Below are positions 35,495 to 44,433 of a stretch of 64,000 bases of DNA, one piece after another. Positions within the stretch are counted from its first letter, which is position 1, and every line of letters starts with the position of its first letter. The stretch comes from Rhodococcus_G sp042754225 (GTDB taxonomy: Bacteria > Actinomycetota > Actinomycetes > Mycobacteriales > Mycobacteriaceae). A program made the position numbers and the translations under genes. Location of the stretch: contig NZ_JBHZAH010000004.1 in assembly GCF_042754225.1 (NCBI RefSeq), positions 1 through 64,000 on the forward strand. Direction: 5' to 3'. The notes under the pieces were generated by a model. The model had not been told where the DNA came from, made no database searches, and worked only from the letters and a program-made list of their open reading frames with translations.

Positions 35495-36694
35495 TCTCGT
35501 GATCCCGGCCGGGCGGGAAGTAGTCTGCCGGGGAGCCCGGGAGCGACCGCGCGTCGTGGACGGACGTAGTCGCGGGAGCACCACAGCACGAGCGTGAGCA
35601 GGCGGCTCCCGCGGCGCTCCGTCGAGACCGTTGCCGCCCTTCAGCAACCGGGCGAATGATAGCCGCCCTTGGCTTAAGTCGACCTCGTGCGGGATTAGTC
35701 CCGGCCGAACACCTTTCGTTGAGACGCTCTCGGCGCGGGCAGACGGCAGCCTGCGGACGCGGGTGTCCCTGAGCGGCTAGCTCGAAGTCTGTTGGGGACT
35801 TGCCTATCGCCGAGTTGCGACTGGTCGCAACGAAATGCGTCCCGCATCGAAGACTCGCCGCTTCAACGGGATGGGTACGTGCGGGTGAACGCGCGTAGCG
35901 CACCTCCACTTGCGGTGGTGCTGCAGCGGCGTATGGCGTGCGTCTGCCTGCGAAAACCTGCCCCGTGTGTAGGCCCCATCCGCTAGCGTCCTCCGCTCTC
36001 CGGGCTCCATCTAGTCGTGATAGATCGGTTCGAGTGTGCGGTATCGGAACCGGCGTACTGGCGTGGGACCGACGGAACGCCAGACGGATCGGTCCAAGGT
36101 GGCATGCTTGAGCGTTACGGTGCCCTCAACTCTCGAAGTTGAGAACAAGGGCGAACACGGACACCGCGACGGCGACTATCGACGGGTATTTGGAGATGGA
36201 GAGTCGCACAGTCCGAGGATTCAGGATGGGTACGCCAGTTCGCAGCAGACGCTCTGCACGAGCGGAGCTCGACAGGCGGTAACAGTGACGCACAAAAGCC
36301 CCATAAGTATCAGAGTTGACGCCGCTGTGGTCCAGATTTCCAGCGCCGACGCGATCAGCATCTCAGTACGCACATCGATGGACTTGGCGTCGCAGTGCTC
36401 GAACACCTGAAGGCCCGGCACGGATGTGCCCACCCGGTGTTCTTGCCGACAGTGCTCGGTTCGGTGGGGCAACGGTGAAGTCGCCGCCGCTCTGCGCGTT
36501 CAACGGCAGTTTCGCGTCGTGGAAGGCGTTGCCGACAACAATGTTGTGAGGCTCTCCAACAGCGTCGGGTTTCCGAGGCGGTTCACGTACGTGAGTTGAC
36601 ATCGCAGGCGTTCGCCCAGTCGGCTAGGAGATCCTTGGCCGGTGTCTGAGGCGCAGATCAGTGCCGCGAAGCCGGGGCGTCCCCGACGTCTCCG
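35495..36694. other. 1.2-kb region without intact genes
   Basis: No intact gene is supported. On the minus strand at about 36221-36470 a frame reads TTAASTLILMGLLCVTVTAC, and at about 36129-36265 another reads SISKYPSIVAVAVSVFALVL before a stop. These look like two transmembrane pieces of one decayed membrane protein, split by a frameshift near 36270. The rest (35.5-36.1 kb) shows no repeat, tRNA or promoter I can name. The region closes the defence island and lies just downstream of the ECF sigma gene. Confidence 0.45.
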
Positions 36695-37234
36695 TCAGCC
36701 GGCCGCCGCCAGCGACTGCGCCAACTGCTTGCGCGCCCGGTGAATTCGCGTCTTCACGGTGGCGACGCTGACCTGCTGGTGTTCGGCGATGTCGGCGTAG
36801 GGCAGGTCGGCGTACTCGGCGAGGACGATGGCGACGCGGAAGTCCTCGCCGAGTTGACGGAGTGCGTGCTGGACGGCGTCCGAGGTGACGACCTGCTCGT
36901 CGAAACCGCTGCCGTGGTCGGTGAGGTCGATGCCGGGGGAGTCGTCGTCGGTGTCGTCGAGGCTGGTGGTGAGCTTGCGGCGGCGAACCACCTTGAGGGC
37001 GGCGTTCGTCGCGATGCGGTGCAGCCACGTGTTGAAGCGGGCCTCGCCGCGGAACCGGTGCAGGTTCTGCCACGCCGCGGTCAACGCGTCCTGCAGCGCG
37101 TCCTCGGCGTCGTGGGCGTTGCCGGTGATCTGCAGGCACACGTGCCAGGCGTTGGTGCGGTACCGCCCGACGAGCTCGGCGAACGCGTGCTGGTCACCTC
37201 CACGGCACGCGGCCAACAGTTCCGCGTCGTCCAT
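36695..37234 (-). CDS. ECF RNA polymerase sigma factor
   Basis: A 179-residue sigma-70 factor of the extracytoplasmic function type. Region 2 contains FAELVGRYRTNAWHVCLQIT and DAEDALQDALTAAWQNLHRF; region 4 contains EYADLPYADIAEHQQVSVAT and VKTRIHRARKQL. The ATG at 37234 has GGGGGAAG upstream and is preferred to the GTG at 37264. No anti-sigma gene is adjacent; only a decayed membrane-protein trace lies downstream. Three transcription units within 9 kb share an ECF-type promoter pattern, so this factor is the natural candidate for driving them. No such promoter is found ahead of its own gene. Confidence 0.9.
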   Translation of the reverse strand: MDDAELLAACRGGDQHAFAELVGRYRTNAWHVCLQITGNAHDAEDALQDALTAAWQNLHRFRGEARFNTWLHRIATNAALKVVRRRKLTTSLDDTDDDSPGIDLTDHGSGFDEQVVTSDAVQHALRQLGEDFRVAIVLAEYADLPYADIAEHQQVSVATVKTRIHRARKQLAQSLAAAG

Positions 37235-37268
37235 CGACTTCCCCCACGCTCCTTGCGTTTTCACCCAA

Positions 37269-37288
37269 CCCCCACACGGCCGTGGGGG
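37269..37288. terminator. Hairpin between acidic-protein and sigma genes
   Basis: Perfect 7-bp arms CCCCCAC and GTGGGGG enclose ACGGCC. It lies downstream of the acidic-protein stop and 35 bases before the sigma start, so it may terminate the upstream unit or attenuate the sigma gene. Confidence 0.45.
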
Positions 37289-37340
37289 ATGCTACCCGCA
37301 GCCCGCGCACGGCGCGTCACCGTGGGGTCCGGGGCTCCGG

Positions 37341-37742
37341 TCACAGCAGGTCGTCGCCCGGAAAGGGGTCGACGGCGTCGTGCTGGAGGTCCGGCCCTGG
37401 GTCGTGCACCCCGACGTCCGTGGCGTCCCCGAGGTCGCCGAGTCCCGTGTCGGTGTCGGTGTCGTCATCGTCGAGTCGCAGGGGCTCGTCGTCGTCGACC
37501 GGGAGGTCCGCGGTGTGGTCGCCGGGCAGCAGGTGCTCGCCGGCCGACAACTCGTCGTCGACGAGGACTATGTCGTCGTCGGGAACGACCGGATCGTCGT
37601 CCATCTCGGGCACGAGATCGGCGTCGACCGCCGGCGTCGCCGGGTCCAGCGCGACCGACAGGGCCCGCTCCCACACGTCCTCGGGCAGCGGCGGCAGCGC
37701 GTCCGCCCTCGACTCCGCGAAGAGCGACTCGTCATCGTTCAT
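37341..37742 (-). CDS. Acidic hypothetical protein, 133 aa
   Basis: A 133-residue, strongly acidic protein. The N-terminus MNDDESLFAESRADALPPLP is followed by a helix (EDVWERALSVAL) and then an Asp-rich, probably disordered tail with runs such as DDDDTDTDTGLGDLGD. There is no signal peptide or membrane segment. It follows the C39-like gene by 96 bp on the same strand and is likely the third gene of the calcium-repeat operon. No family recognised. Confidence 0.65.
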   Translation of the reverse strand: MNDDESLFAESRADALPPLPEDVWERALSVALDPATPAVDADLVPEMDDDPVVPDDDIVLVDDELSAGEHLLPGDHTADLPVDDDEPLRLDDDDTDTDTGLGDLGDATDVGVHDPGPDLQHDAVDPFPGDDLL

Positions 37743-37838
37743 CGGTCACCTCGTCGACTCCTTCGTATCCGTCACCGCCGGCGCCGCGCGTCGGCACCAC
37801 CGTCACCATTGTGCGTCCTCCGCGCCCGAATCCCGCGA

Positions 37839-38654
37839 TCACAGCGCGATGATCGCCGACCGACGCTCACCCGGCGTCGCCGCGGGGGCGAGCAGCGCGT
37901 CGTCTGGGGCGTCGGTCACGACCATCTGGAAGCCCGAGTCGGCCCAGGCCGCTTCGAACTGTTCGATCGGGACCTCGAGCTGATTGCCGTACGGCACACC
38001 GGGATCCGACAGGATCACCACCCCGCGGGCGTCGTCGATGCCCGCGACGACGAGGACGTGATCGGGGGCGTCGTCCTCGCCGGCCTCGTCCTCCGGTGTC
38101 CAGATCTCCCCGGAGTCGACCATCGCGATCACCCCGTACCCGGCGTCCAGCCGGCCGCGCAGGTCGTCGAGGGAACCGTCGGTGCGGGTGCACGGCACCC
38201 CCTGATCCTCGAGCAATGCCTCCACGGCGGGCAGGGTCATCCCCGCGCTCGGATCGTCCATCAATCCGAGCTCGACGGCGCGGTCCACCAGCTGCTGCGG
38301 GTCGGTGATCGTCGCCCCGGTGTACTGGGCGACGACCTGCGCCACCACCGACGGCCCGCAGTACCCGTCGAACTGCTGGTAGAACCAGTCCAGCGTCCAC
38401 GCGACCGGGTTACCGTGCACCGCACCGTCGTCGGTGAGGTCGGGACCCTCCTCGACGGACGCCGCCACGTCACCGGCGGCGCCCAGGGAGACCTCGTCCG
38501 GCACCGACACCTCGTCCGGCTCCGCCGCCATCTCGGGCTGCAGGTCGGCGGGCGGGATCTGCTCCGGCGCGGCGTCGTCCACCGCAGGCGCCTCCGCGAC
38601 GGCCACGTCGGCACCCGACCACGCGCCGCCCGCGCCGTCGTCGAAGTCGTCCAT
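37839..38654 (-). CDS. C39-like cysteine peptidase-like protein
   Basis: A 271-residue protein. Residues 1-80 are acidic and disordered. Residues about 88-245 resemble a C39-like peptidase: Cys99 in FDGYCGPSVVAQVVAQYTGA, His199 in DHVLVVAGIDDARG and Asp217 in ILSDPG make a plausible papain-like triad. No signal peptide, transporter domain or double-glycine partner is seen, so bacteriocin processing is unlikely. It starts 24 bp after the calcium-repeat gene and is surely co-transcribed with it. Export by a type VII-like route or a cytosolic role are both open. Confidence 0.75.
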   Translation of the reverse strand: MDDFDDGAGGAWSGADVAVAEAPAVDDAAPEQIPPADLQPEMAAEPDEVSVPDEVSLGAAGDVAASVEEGPDLTDDGAVHGNPVAWTLDWFYQQFDGYCGPSVVAQVVAQYTGATITDPQQLVDRAVELGLMDDPSAGMTLPAVEALLEDQGVPCTRTDGSLDDLRGRLDAGYGVIAMVDSGEIWTPEDEAGEDDAPDHVLVVAGIDDARGVVILSDPGVPYGNQLEVPIEQFEAAWADSGFQMVVTDAPDDALLAPAATPGERRSAIIAL

Positions 38655-38678
38655 CGTCGATCCTTCCGGGGCGGTCGG

Positions 38679-39782
38679 TCAGGCCAGGTCGGCGGGCAGC
38701 TCGTCGACGACCGGCGGCTCGTAGGCGTCGGTGCCGGCCTGGGTGTGGTAGCTGTCGTCGGCGGGGATCAGCGATTCGTAGGTGCTGATGTCGCCGAGCG
38801 ACCCGACCCCGTTCTCGCCGGAGGTGAGGTACGACTCCTGGCTGCCGTCGTTGTCGTTGTCGGAGGTGACCAGGTCGAACTTGCCGTCGCCGTCGGTGTC
38901 GATGAGGGTCGCGTTGACGACGCCGTCGCCGTCGGTGTCGACGGCCGCGGTGTCGAAGCGGCCGTTGCCGTCGCTGTCGACCAGGTGCACGTCCGGTCGG
39001 CCGTCGCCGTCGGTGTCGAACTGGCTGGCGGTGATTCGGGCGCCGTCGATCTCGTCCTGACGGACCGGCTGACCGGTGGCCGGGTCGTGGTAGGTGACCA
39101 GGTCGACGTCGCCGTCGTCGTCCTTGTCCTCGGCGATCCGGACGGTGCCGTCGGCGCGGACCGCGGTGGCGGTCTCGTAGGTGCCGTTGTGATCGGTGTC
39201 CTGCTCGACGAGGGTGACGTTGCCCTCGTCGTCGACGTGGGCGATGGTGTCGACGCCGTCGACGCGGGCGTGGATGACGTCGACGTTGCCGTCCCGGTCG
39301 ACGTCGCGGGGGGAGTAGTAGTCGACGTTGCCCTCGAGGCCGGTCGCGGTCGGTGCCGGCTCGGTGGCGGCAGGGGCAGGTTCGGAGACGGGCTCCGCGA
39401 CCGTGTCGGGGGTGGCGGTGCCGTAGGTGGCGGTCGCGGGGTCGCCGACCACGTCGGATCCAGCGGTCGCGTCGGCGCCGATGTTGCTGAGTTCCTCGGC
39501 GGTGGCGTCGATCGCGTCGAGCCGGTCCTCGACGGTGGCGGTCGGTTCGGTCACGGTGGTCTCCTCGGGTGCGGTGTCTGCGGTGTCGGTGTCCGTGATG
39601 GACGGGGCGGACGGAGCCGGTGCGGGGGCGGCGCCCATGATCTCGTCGATCTCCGCGCTGACGGCGTCCCCGATCGCGTCCAGCTTCTCGTCGGGGCTCA
39701 GGTTCGGGTCGGCCGCGATGTCGGTGAGCTCGGCCTCGTACTCGGCGAGGTCGGCGTCGGTGTATGCGTCCGGGTTGCTCAT
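38679..39782 (-). CDS. Calcium-binding repeat protein
   Basis: A 367-residue acidic protein. ATG at 39782 is chosen for the GAGGA at 9 bases; 19 further codons upstream look unrelated and overlap the promoter. Residues 1-60 are helical (DADLAEYEAELTDIAAD). Residues about 60-150 are Ala/Pro/Thr-rich. Residues about 155-320 contain at least eight DxDxDG-type loops (DVDRDGNVDV, DTDGDGRPDV, DSDGNGRFDT, DTDGDGVVNA, DTDGDGKFDL), as in dockerin and thrombospondin type 3 repeats that bind calcium. No signal peptide is seen although such repeats are usually extracellular. An ECF-type promoter lies at 39820-39852. First gene of the operon. Confidence 0.8.
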   Translation of the reverse strand: MSNPDAYTDADLAEYEAELTDIAADPNLSPDEKLDAIGDAVSAEIDEIMGAAPAPAPSAPSITDTDTADTAPEETTVTEPTATVEDRLDAIDATAEELSNIGADATAGSDVVGDPATATYGTATPDTVAEPVSEPAPAATEPAPTATGLEGNVDYYSPRDVDRDGNVDVIHARVDGVDTIAHVDDEGNVTLVEQDTDHNGTYETATAVRADGTVRIAEDKDDDGDVDLVTYHDPATGQPVRQDEIDGARITASQFDTDGDGRPDVHLVDSDGNGRFDTAAVDTDGDGVVNATLIDTDGDGKFDLVTSDNDNDGSQESYLTSGENGVGSLGDISTYESLIPADDSYHTQAGTDAYEPPVVDELPADLA

Positions 39783-39819
39783 CGTTTCGTCCTCGCTCGC
39801 TCTCGTGTGCGTTGTCGAG

Positions 39820-39852
39820 AGTTGGATGCGGCGGGACACCGGAAAGGTTCCC
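39820..39852 (-). promoter_or_regulatory. ECF-type promoter of calcium-repeat operon
   Basis: On the minus strand GGGAACC is followed after 19 bases by TCCAACT and then CTCGACAAC. The spacing and both elements recur at 41954-41985 and 45866-45898. It lies 38 bases upstream of the ATG at 39782. Confidence 0.65.
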
Positions 39853-39895
39853 GACGGTGGCGAGCAATCCTCGCGGCCCCGGCCGACACGCGAAA

Positions 39896-39927
39896 GGGGC
39901 TGCCGAACACGGTGGTTCGGCAGCCCC
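39896..39927 (-). terminator. Terminator of the Hsp70 gene
   Basis: Perfect 13-bp arms GGGGCTGCCGAAC and GTTCGGCAGCCCC enclose ACGGTG, 18 bases after the Hsp70 stop. It separates the Hsp70 unit from the calcium-repeat operon promoter. Confidence 0.8.
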
Positions 39928-39944
39928 TCGTCATGCGTCCGCGA

Positions 39945-41852
39945 TCAGTTCATGAGCCCCGAGCGGGCCAGGAAGGTCTTGGCGCCGTCGAGGCCCTGGG
40001 CGCCGCCGTAGGACGCCATCACGCCGGTCGACGAGTTGGCGTACCAGATCTTGAAGGTGTTGTTGTAGCCCGGGCCGTCGATGTGCGCGGCCGCCACCCG
40101 GCCGGTGTCCTCGACCGTCTCGTTGGTGGCGACGGCGGAGTTGTTCTGGAATCCCTGCCGGATCCCGAGCACCCGCTTCTTCGCGTCCTTGACGTCGACC
40201 GAGACGATGATCGACTGGTAGTCGCCGGTGGTGATGCCCGCGGTCAACGCGCTGCCCTTACGGATCACGCACTGCAACTGCAGGCCACCGTTCTCGGTCT
40301 CCCCGGACGTCTTGCAGTTCTCCACCTCGGTGCGCAGCGCAGCCGGCAGCCCGGCGATCACCGCCTCCTTCGACGCAGGCGCGGTCGCGCCGCCCGTACC
40401 GTCACCGCCGGAACCCGCGGCCGCACCGGAATCCGTGGCGGCACCGGACGATCCGCCCGCGACCAGCGCCGGGGCCGGCTCGGCCGGGGCGTCCTCGCCG
40501 CCGAGCGCGTACACGCCGACCCCGACACCGACGGCGACCACCGCGACGGCCGCGGCGACCAGCGCCCACGTCTTCCCGCGACCCGCGGTGCCCGACCCGC
40601 CCGCCGGGACCTCGGGGGGAATGGCCGAAAACTGTTGCGTGGGCGGATCGTACGACTGGGTCGTCGGCGTCGACTGCGGTGGCACGGGCGGCGCGTACGG
40701 CTGAGGTGCGGGCGCGGGGGTCACCGGCGCGGCACCGGGCGGCGGCCCGCCGAGACCGCGGACGATCGGCGCCGCCGCGGCGATCGCGCCCTGCGCCACG
40801 ACGGTCTTCGGGTCGTCGAGGGTCGCGATCGGGCCGAGCTCGGCGAGCCGCGCGTGCACGATCGGGATCCGCGAGGAGCCGCCGGTCAGGTACAGCGCCT
40901 CGAGCTCGCTCGGGTCGGTGACCCGGGCGTCGGCCAGGGTCGCCCGAGTGAGGTGGACCGCCCTGTCCAGGGCGGGGGCGATCAGTTCCTCGAACTCCTC
41001 GCGGGTGATCTGGAACCGTTCGCTGCCGCGCCCGTCACCGCCGGTGACGGTGATCGTCGCGGACGGGGCCTCCGACAGCAGCTCCTTGGCGCGGCGGATG
41101 GAGTCGTCGAGGGCGTACCGGACGTCCATCGGCGCCTCGCGACGCAGGTAGTCGAGCAGGTCCGGGTCGCGGGCCTCGAGCTGCTGGTCCACCCAGCGGC
41201 GGACGAACGCGTCGAAGTTCTTGCCGCCGAGCCCGTTGTCGCCGCGCGCGGCGACCACGTCGAAGGTGCCCGCGTCGTTGGCCTCGAGGACGGCGATGTC
41301 GAGGGTGCCGCCGCCGAAGTCGAACACCGCGATCTTCGTTCCCGGGGCGAGGGTGTTCGCGCGCGAGTAGTAGTGCGCGGCGGCCCGCGGTTCGGACACC
41401 GTGCGGATCTTCGACGCGTCGAGCCCGAGCCGCCCCGCGGCGTCGAGGAGCACCTGGATCTCCCGCGGCGACCACGCCTCCGGGTGGGTGAGCACCAGCT
41501 CCGACGGCGCGGATCCGCCGTGCGCGCCGACCGCACGGGCCATCACCGACTCGAGCACCGCCGCGACCGGCACCGACGCCGGCAGGTCGTACCCGTTGAC
41601 GTTCACCACGCCCTGCGCGACCACGCGCTTCGGGGAGGGCATGAACGCGGCCGGGTTGGACTCGGCCCGGTCGGCGGCGACGTCCCCGACCGCGATGCGG
41701 TCCGGCGACTCGACGAACACCGACGACGACATCGTGGTGCGGTTGTGGCTCAGCTGCAGAGCTTCCACGGACCCGGACACCGGGCCGGTGTGCGCGGCCG
41801 CGGTGTTGGAGGTACCGAAGTCGATACCGAGCACCCATTCTCGGGCGGACAT
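39945..41852 (-). CDS. Membrane-anchored Hsp70-family protein
   Basis: A 635-residue protein. The ATG at 41852 follows GAAGGGA and the mature-looking start MSAREWVLGIDFGTSNTAAA. Residues 1-375 are an Hsp70/actin-like ATPase domain: phosphate loop GIDFGTSNT, VLTHPEAWSPRE, IAVFDFGGGTLDIAV and LTGGSSRIP. Instead of a substrate-binding domain there is a Pro-rich linker (about 375-420), one transmembrane helix at about 423-449, an Ala/Gly/Ser linker and an extracytoplasmic domain of about 135 residues with a Cys pair (VENCKTSGE, LQLQCVIRK). This is a sensor- or scaffold-like design. An ECF-type promoter precedes it. It is divergent from the IniA-like GTPase gene. Confidence 0.87.
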   Translation of the reverse strand: MSAREWVLGIDFGTSNTAAAHTGPVSGSVEALQLSHNRTTMSSSVFVESPDRIAVGDVAADRAESNPAAFMPSPKRVVAQGVVNVNGYDLPASVPVAAVLESVMARAVGAHGGSAPSELVLTHPEAWSPREIQVLLDAAGRLGLDASKIRTVSEPRAAAHYYSRANTLAPGTKIAVFDFGGGTLDIAVLEANDAGTFDVVAARGDNGLGGKNFDAFVRRWVDQQLEARDPDLLDYLRREAPMDVRYALDDSIRRAKELLSEAPSATITVTGGDGRGSERFQITREEFEELIAPALDRAVHLTRATLADARVTDPSELEALYLTGGSSRIPIVHARLAELGPIATLDDPKTVVAQGAIAAAAPIVRGLGGPPPGAAPVTPAPAPQPYAPPVPPQSTPTTQSYDPPTQQFSAIPPEVPAGGSGTAGRGKTWALVAAAVAVVAVGVGVGVYALGGEDAPAEPAPALVAGGSSGAATDSGAAAGSGGDGTGGATAPASKEAVIAGLPAALRTEVENCKTSGETENGGLQLQCVIRKGSALTAGITTGDYQSIIVSVDVKDAKKRVLGIRQGFQNNSAVATNETVEDTGRVAAAHIDGPGYNNTFKIWYANSSTGVMASYGGAQGLDGAKTFLARSGLMN

Positions 41853-41953
41853 CAGCGGAGTCCCTTCTCGTCGCCGGCTGCCCGGGCGCACTGGTTCATC
41901 GGTTCGGTCCTTCCTGTGTCCGCAGCGGAGCTGGGACGTTCGTGTCGTCTCCC

Positions 41954-41985
41954 AGTTGGATCGCGGGCACCGGCGAAAGGTTCCC
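41954..41985 (-). promoter_or_regulatory. ECF-type promoter of Hsp70 gene
   Basis: On the minus strand GGGAACC, 18 bases, then TCCAACT, with GACGACAC following. It matches the elements at 39820-39852 and 45866-45898. It sits between the mini-Hsp70 gene and the Hsp70 start, about 100 bases upstream of the ATG. Confidence 0.65.
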
Positions 41986-42005
41986 GGTGGTGTCGACGAC
42001 CGTCG

Positions 42006-42338
42006 TCAGCCCCGGCCGGCGGGCCGCACGGTGACCTGGTTCGGCTGGTATCCGGCGGCCGTCGCGGCGTCGCGCAACCCGCCGACCTGGCCACGGGTCC
42101 AGTCCTCGGGATGCGTCAACACCAGCGCGTCCGGTCCGGTCACGATCCCGGCCAGCTGCGCCGACGCGACGGCGGCGGCCGAGGTGGCGGCAGGCACGAC
42201 CAGCTCCGGCCGCGACCGGGCGTCCGGTGCCGGCTCGCCCAGCGAAAGCCGCTGCGCGAGACCCGTTCCGGTGTCGAGCAGGCCCGCGGACACCGACCCG
42301 TCCGCGAAGTCGATCGTCAACACCAGCGTCCCGCCCAT
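42006..42338 (-). CDS. Mini-Hsp70: truncated ATPase-domain protein, 110 aa
   Basis: A 110-residue protein starting MGGTLVLTIDFADGSVSAGL. This resembles the Hsp70 phosphate-1 loop, but the usual FGT is replaced by FAD. Near the end, LVLTHPEDWTRGQVGGLRDA aligns with LVLTHPEAWSPREIQVLLDA of the full-length neighbour. The remaining three-quarters of the ATPase domain are absent, so it cannot be an active chaperone. It lies upstream of the Hsp70 gene in the same direction, separated by the ECF-type promoter. It may be a decayed duplicate or a small partner subunit. Reading stays clean, with intact start and stop. Confidence 0.65.
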   Translation of the reverse strand: MGGTLVLTIDFADGSVSAGLLDTGTGLAQRLSLGEPAPDARSRPELVVPAATSAAAVASAQLAGIVTGPDALVLTHPEDWTRGQVGGLRDAATAAGYQPNQVTVRPAGRG

Positions 42339-42582
42339 CGTGCCCCCTGAACCTCGTCGCCGTCCCACGGTCGGGACGGCCGGGCGGCATCATTGCACGA
42401 CGCCGCCCCAGCCGTGCACCGCCGCCCCGATCGGAGGCGGAAGAATCTCAGTGGCGCACATCACAATTCGGCGGAGTGTTCGAGGTCGGTGCGGCAGACG
42501 CCCGCCGGGGCCGACACCGGGAGGCGGAGTAATGCCCTAGGGTACGGACGGTACCGACGGCAGGCGGCACGGAAGGAGATGC

Positions 42583-44433
42583 GTGGACGGGTCCGGAGAG
42601 CACGATCGCCGGACGGCGACGCCCCCGCGTCAACGGGCCGACGCCCTGCTCGCGTCGATCACCGGAAAGATCCTGCGCCCGTTTGGTCACGACGAGCTCA
42701 GCGACCTCGCCGAGCAGCGGGCGTCCGGCGCGGACCAGGTCCGATCCGTCGTGGTCGTCGGCGAGGTGGGGCGTGGCAAGAGCTCCCTGATCAACGCCCT
42801 CGTCGGCAGGCGGGACGCCAGCCCCGTCGGGGTGGACGTGACCACCTCGACGACCCTCGCGGTCGGGGAGGCGTCCGGCGAGTACCCCGACGGCACCGCG
42901 CACCTGCTCTTCCCCGGCCGCAGCGAACGCATTCCGCACGCGGACCTCGCGGACTGGGTGACCTGCGAGGGCCGCCGCGTCACCGACGCCCGGATCGACG
43001 AGCTGCCGACCCGGGCGATCGTCCCGGTCGCGGGCAGTCGCCTCGGGGACGTCACGGTGGTCGACACCCCCGGCGTGGGTGGACTGGACCCCGGCTACGC
43101 GGCGCTGGCGACGGCGTCCGCGGCCCGGGCGTGCGTGCTGGTGATGGTGTGTGACGCCGGCAGCCCGATCACGGCGCCGGAGATGGCGTTCGTCCGGGAC
43201 GCCGGTGCCGGCGTCGAGGCGCTGGTCGTCGTGGTCACCAAGACCGACAAGAACGTCCGGCGCTGGAAGCCGATCGTCGCGGAGAACCGGGCGCTGCTGC
43301 GCGAACACCTCGGTCGGGACGTGCCGGTGCTCCCGGTGTCGAGCCTGCGGGCGCTGCTCGCCGCGGAGTCGCCGCCCGGACCCGAGCGGGACCGCGCCGA
43401 GCAGCGGTCCGGCATCGCCGGTCTGCGCTCCACCATCCACGCGAAACTGGCGGCGGCGGAGGACCTTCCGGCGGCGAACGGGCTGCGGACGGTCGTCGGG
43501 GGACTGCGGTCCCTTGACGCCGACATGGGCGCACAGATCGACGCCCTCACCCGGGGCGACCAGGTCATCCCGGGCCTCACCGAGCAACTCGCGGAACTGC
43601 AGGACCTCAAGGACCACTCCCAGCAGTGGGAGCAGTACCTGCAGCGGGACCTGACCCTGATCCGGCAGGACGCGACCGACGAACTCGACCGCCGGCTGGA
43701 CGCGATCCGGGACAAGTGGACGACCCGGATCAACAAGAGCGGAATGGAAGTGCTGCGGAAGAACCCGCAGCACTTCACCGCCGAGATGGAGAGCGACTTC
43801 CAGGGCGCGATGGCGGCGTCGATCACCGTCTTCCTGGACCGGTTGCACGGCACCATCGTGGCGCCCCGATTCGATTCGGAATTGGTGTGGAACGAGATTC
43901 AGCACCAGGTCACCGCCGCCCTGGCCAACCGCTCCCTCGAGACGCACCGCGTCGCCGGGAAACGCCAGGGCCTGCTGGACCCGTCGATGCTCACGATGGG
44001 CGTGATGGGCTCGTCGATGCTCGGCGGCCTGATCGGAGTGACCACGGTCGTCGGCGTCGGTGCCGTGGTCGGCGTCGCCTGGGTCGGATTCAACCTCGGT
44101 TTCCGGGCGATGCGGGCCGGCAAGACGAACCTGCTGTCCTGGATGCGGGAGACGACCGCCACCACCAAGACCACCACCGCGCGGATGCTCGAATCCGCAC
44201 TCGCGCTGGCCCGCCCGGAGATCGTCATCCGGTACCGCGACCACCTCAAGACCTCGATCGAGCATCTGCAGAAGCAGATCAAGGAGGCCGAGGACCTCGC
44301 CCGCACCGACAAGGCGACGCGCGAGAAGAAGCTCTCCCGCCTCGAGGGCAACCGGAAGGTGGTCGTGAACAACATCGCCCGGGCCGAAGCGCTGATCGCG
44401 GAACTCACCGGCGCCGACGGCGGTGCCCGGTGA
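42583..44433 (+). CDS. iniA: Dynamin-like GTPase, IniA family
   Basis: A 616-residue dynamin-superfamily GTPase. The G1 loop is VVGEVGRGKSSLINALVG (about 57-74), a Thr-rich switch follows, G3 is VDTPGVGG, and G4 is VTKTDKN. The pattern through DTPGVGGLD, VTKTD and LPVSSLRALLA resembles mycobacterial IniA (about 640 aa). Hydrophobic residues about 465-500 (MGVMGSSMLGGLIGVTTVVG) form a membrane-association paddle, and coiled coils lie on both sides. The GTG start has GGAAGGAG 5 bases upstream. It overlaps the next gene by 4 bases, as paired dynamins do. In mycobacteria the ini genes respond to cell-wall stress. The symbol is by homology. Confidence 0.85.
   Translation: MDGSGEHDRRTATPPRQRADALLASITGKILRPFGHDELSDLAEQRASGADQVRSVVVVGEVGRGKSSLINALVGRRDASPVGVDVTTSTTLAVGEASGEYPDGTAHLLFPGRSERIPHADLADWVTCEGRRVTDARIDELPTRAIVPVAGSRLGDVTVVDTPGVGGLDPGYAALATASAARACVLVMVCDAGSPITAPEMAFVRDAGAGVEALVVVVTKTDKNVRRWKPIVAENRALLREHLGRDVPVLPVSSLRALLAAESPPGPERDRAEQRSGIAGLRSTIHAKLAAAEDLPAANGLRTVVGGLRSLDADMGAQIDALTRGDQVIPGLTEQLAELQDLKDHSQQWEQYLQRDLTLIRQDATDELDRRLDAIRDKWTTRINKSGMEVLRKNPQHFTAEMESDFQGAMAASITVFLDRLHGTIVAPRFDSELVWNEIQHQVTAALANRSLETHRVAGKRQGLLDPSMLTMGVMGSSMLGGLIGVTTVVGVGAVVGVAWVGFNLGFRAMRAGKTNLLSWMRETTATTKTTTARMLESALALARPEIVIRYRDHLKTSIEHLQKQIKEAEDLARTDKATREKKLSRLEGNRKVVVNNIARAEALIAELTGADGGAR

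Noticed and set aside
35495..36020. Possible tRNA or attachment site at the end of the defence island
   Set aside because: No cloverleaf with matching acceptor arms could be built, and no integrase gene or direct repeat pair was found.
36885..42350. Very long plus-strand frame over the sigma, C39 and Hsp70 region
   Set aside because: Mirror frame of several minus-strand genes. Its text is Gly/Val/Asp-rich and matches no protein family.
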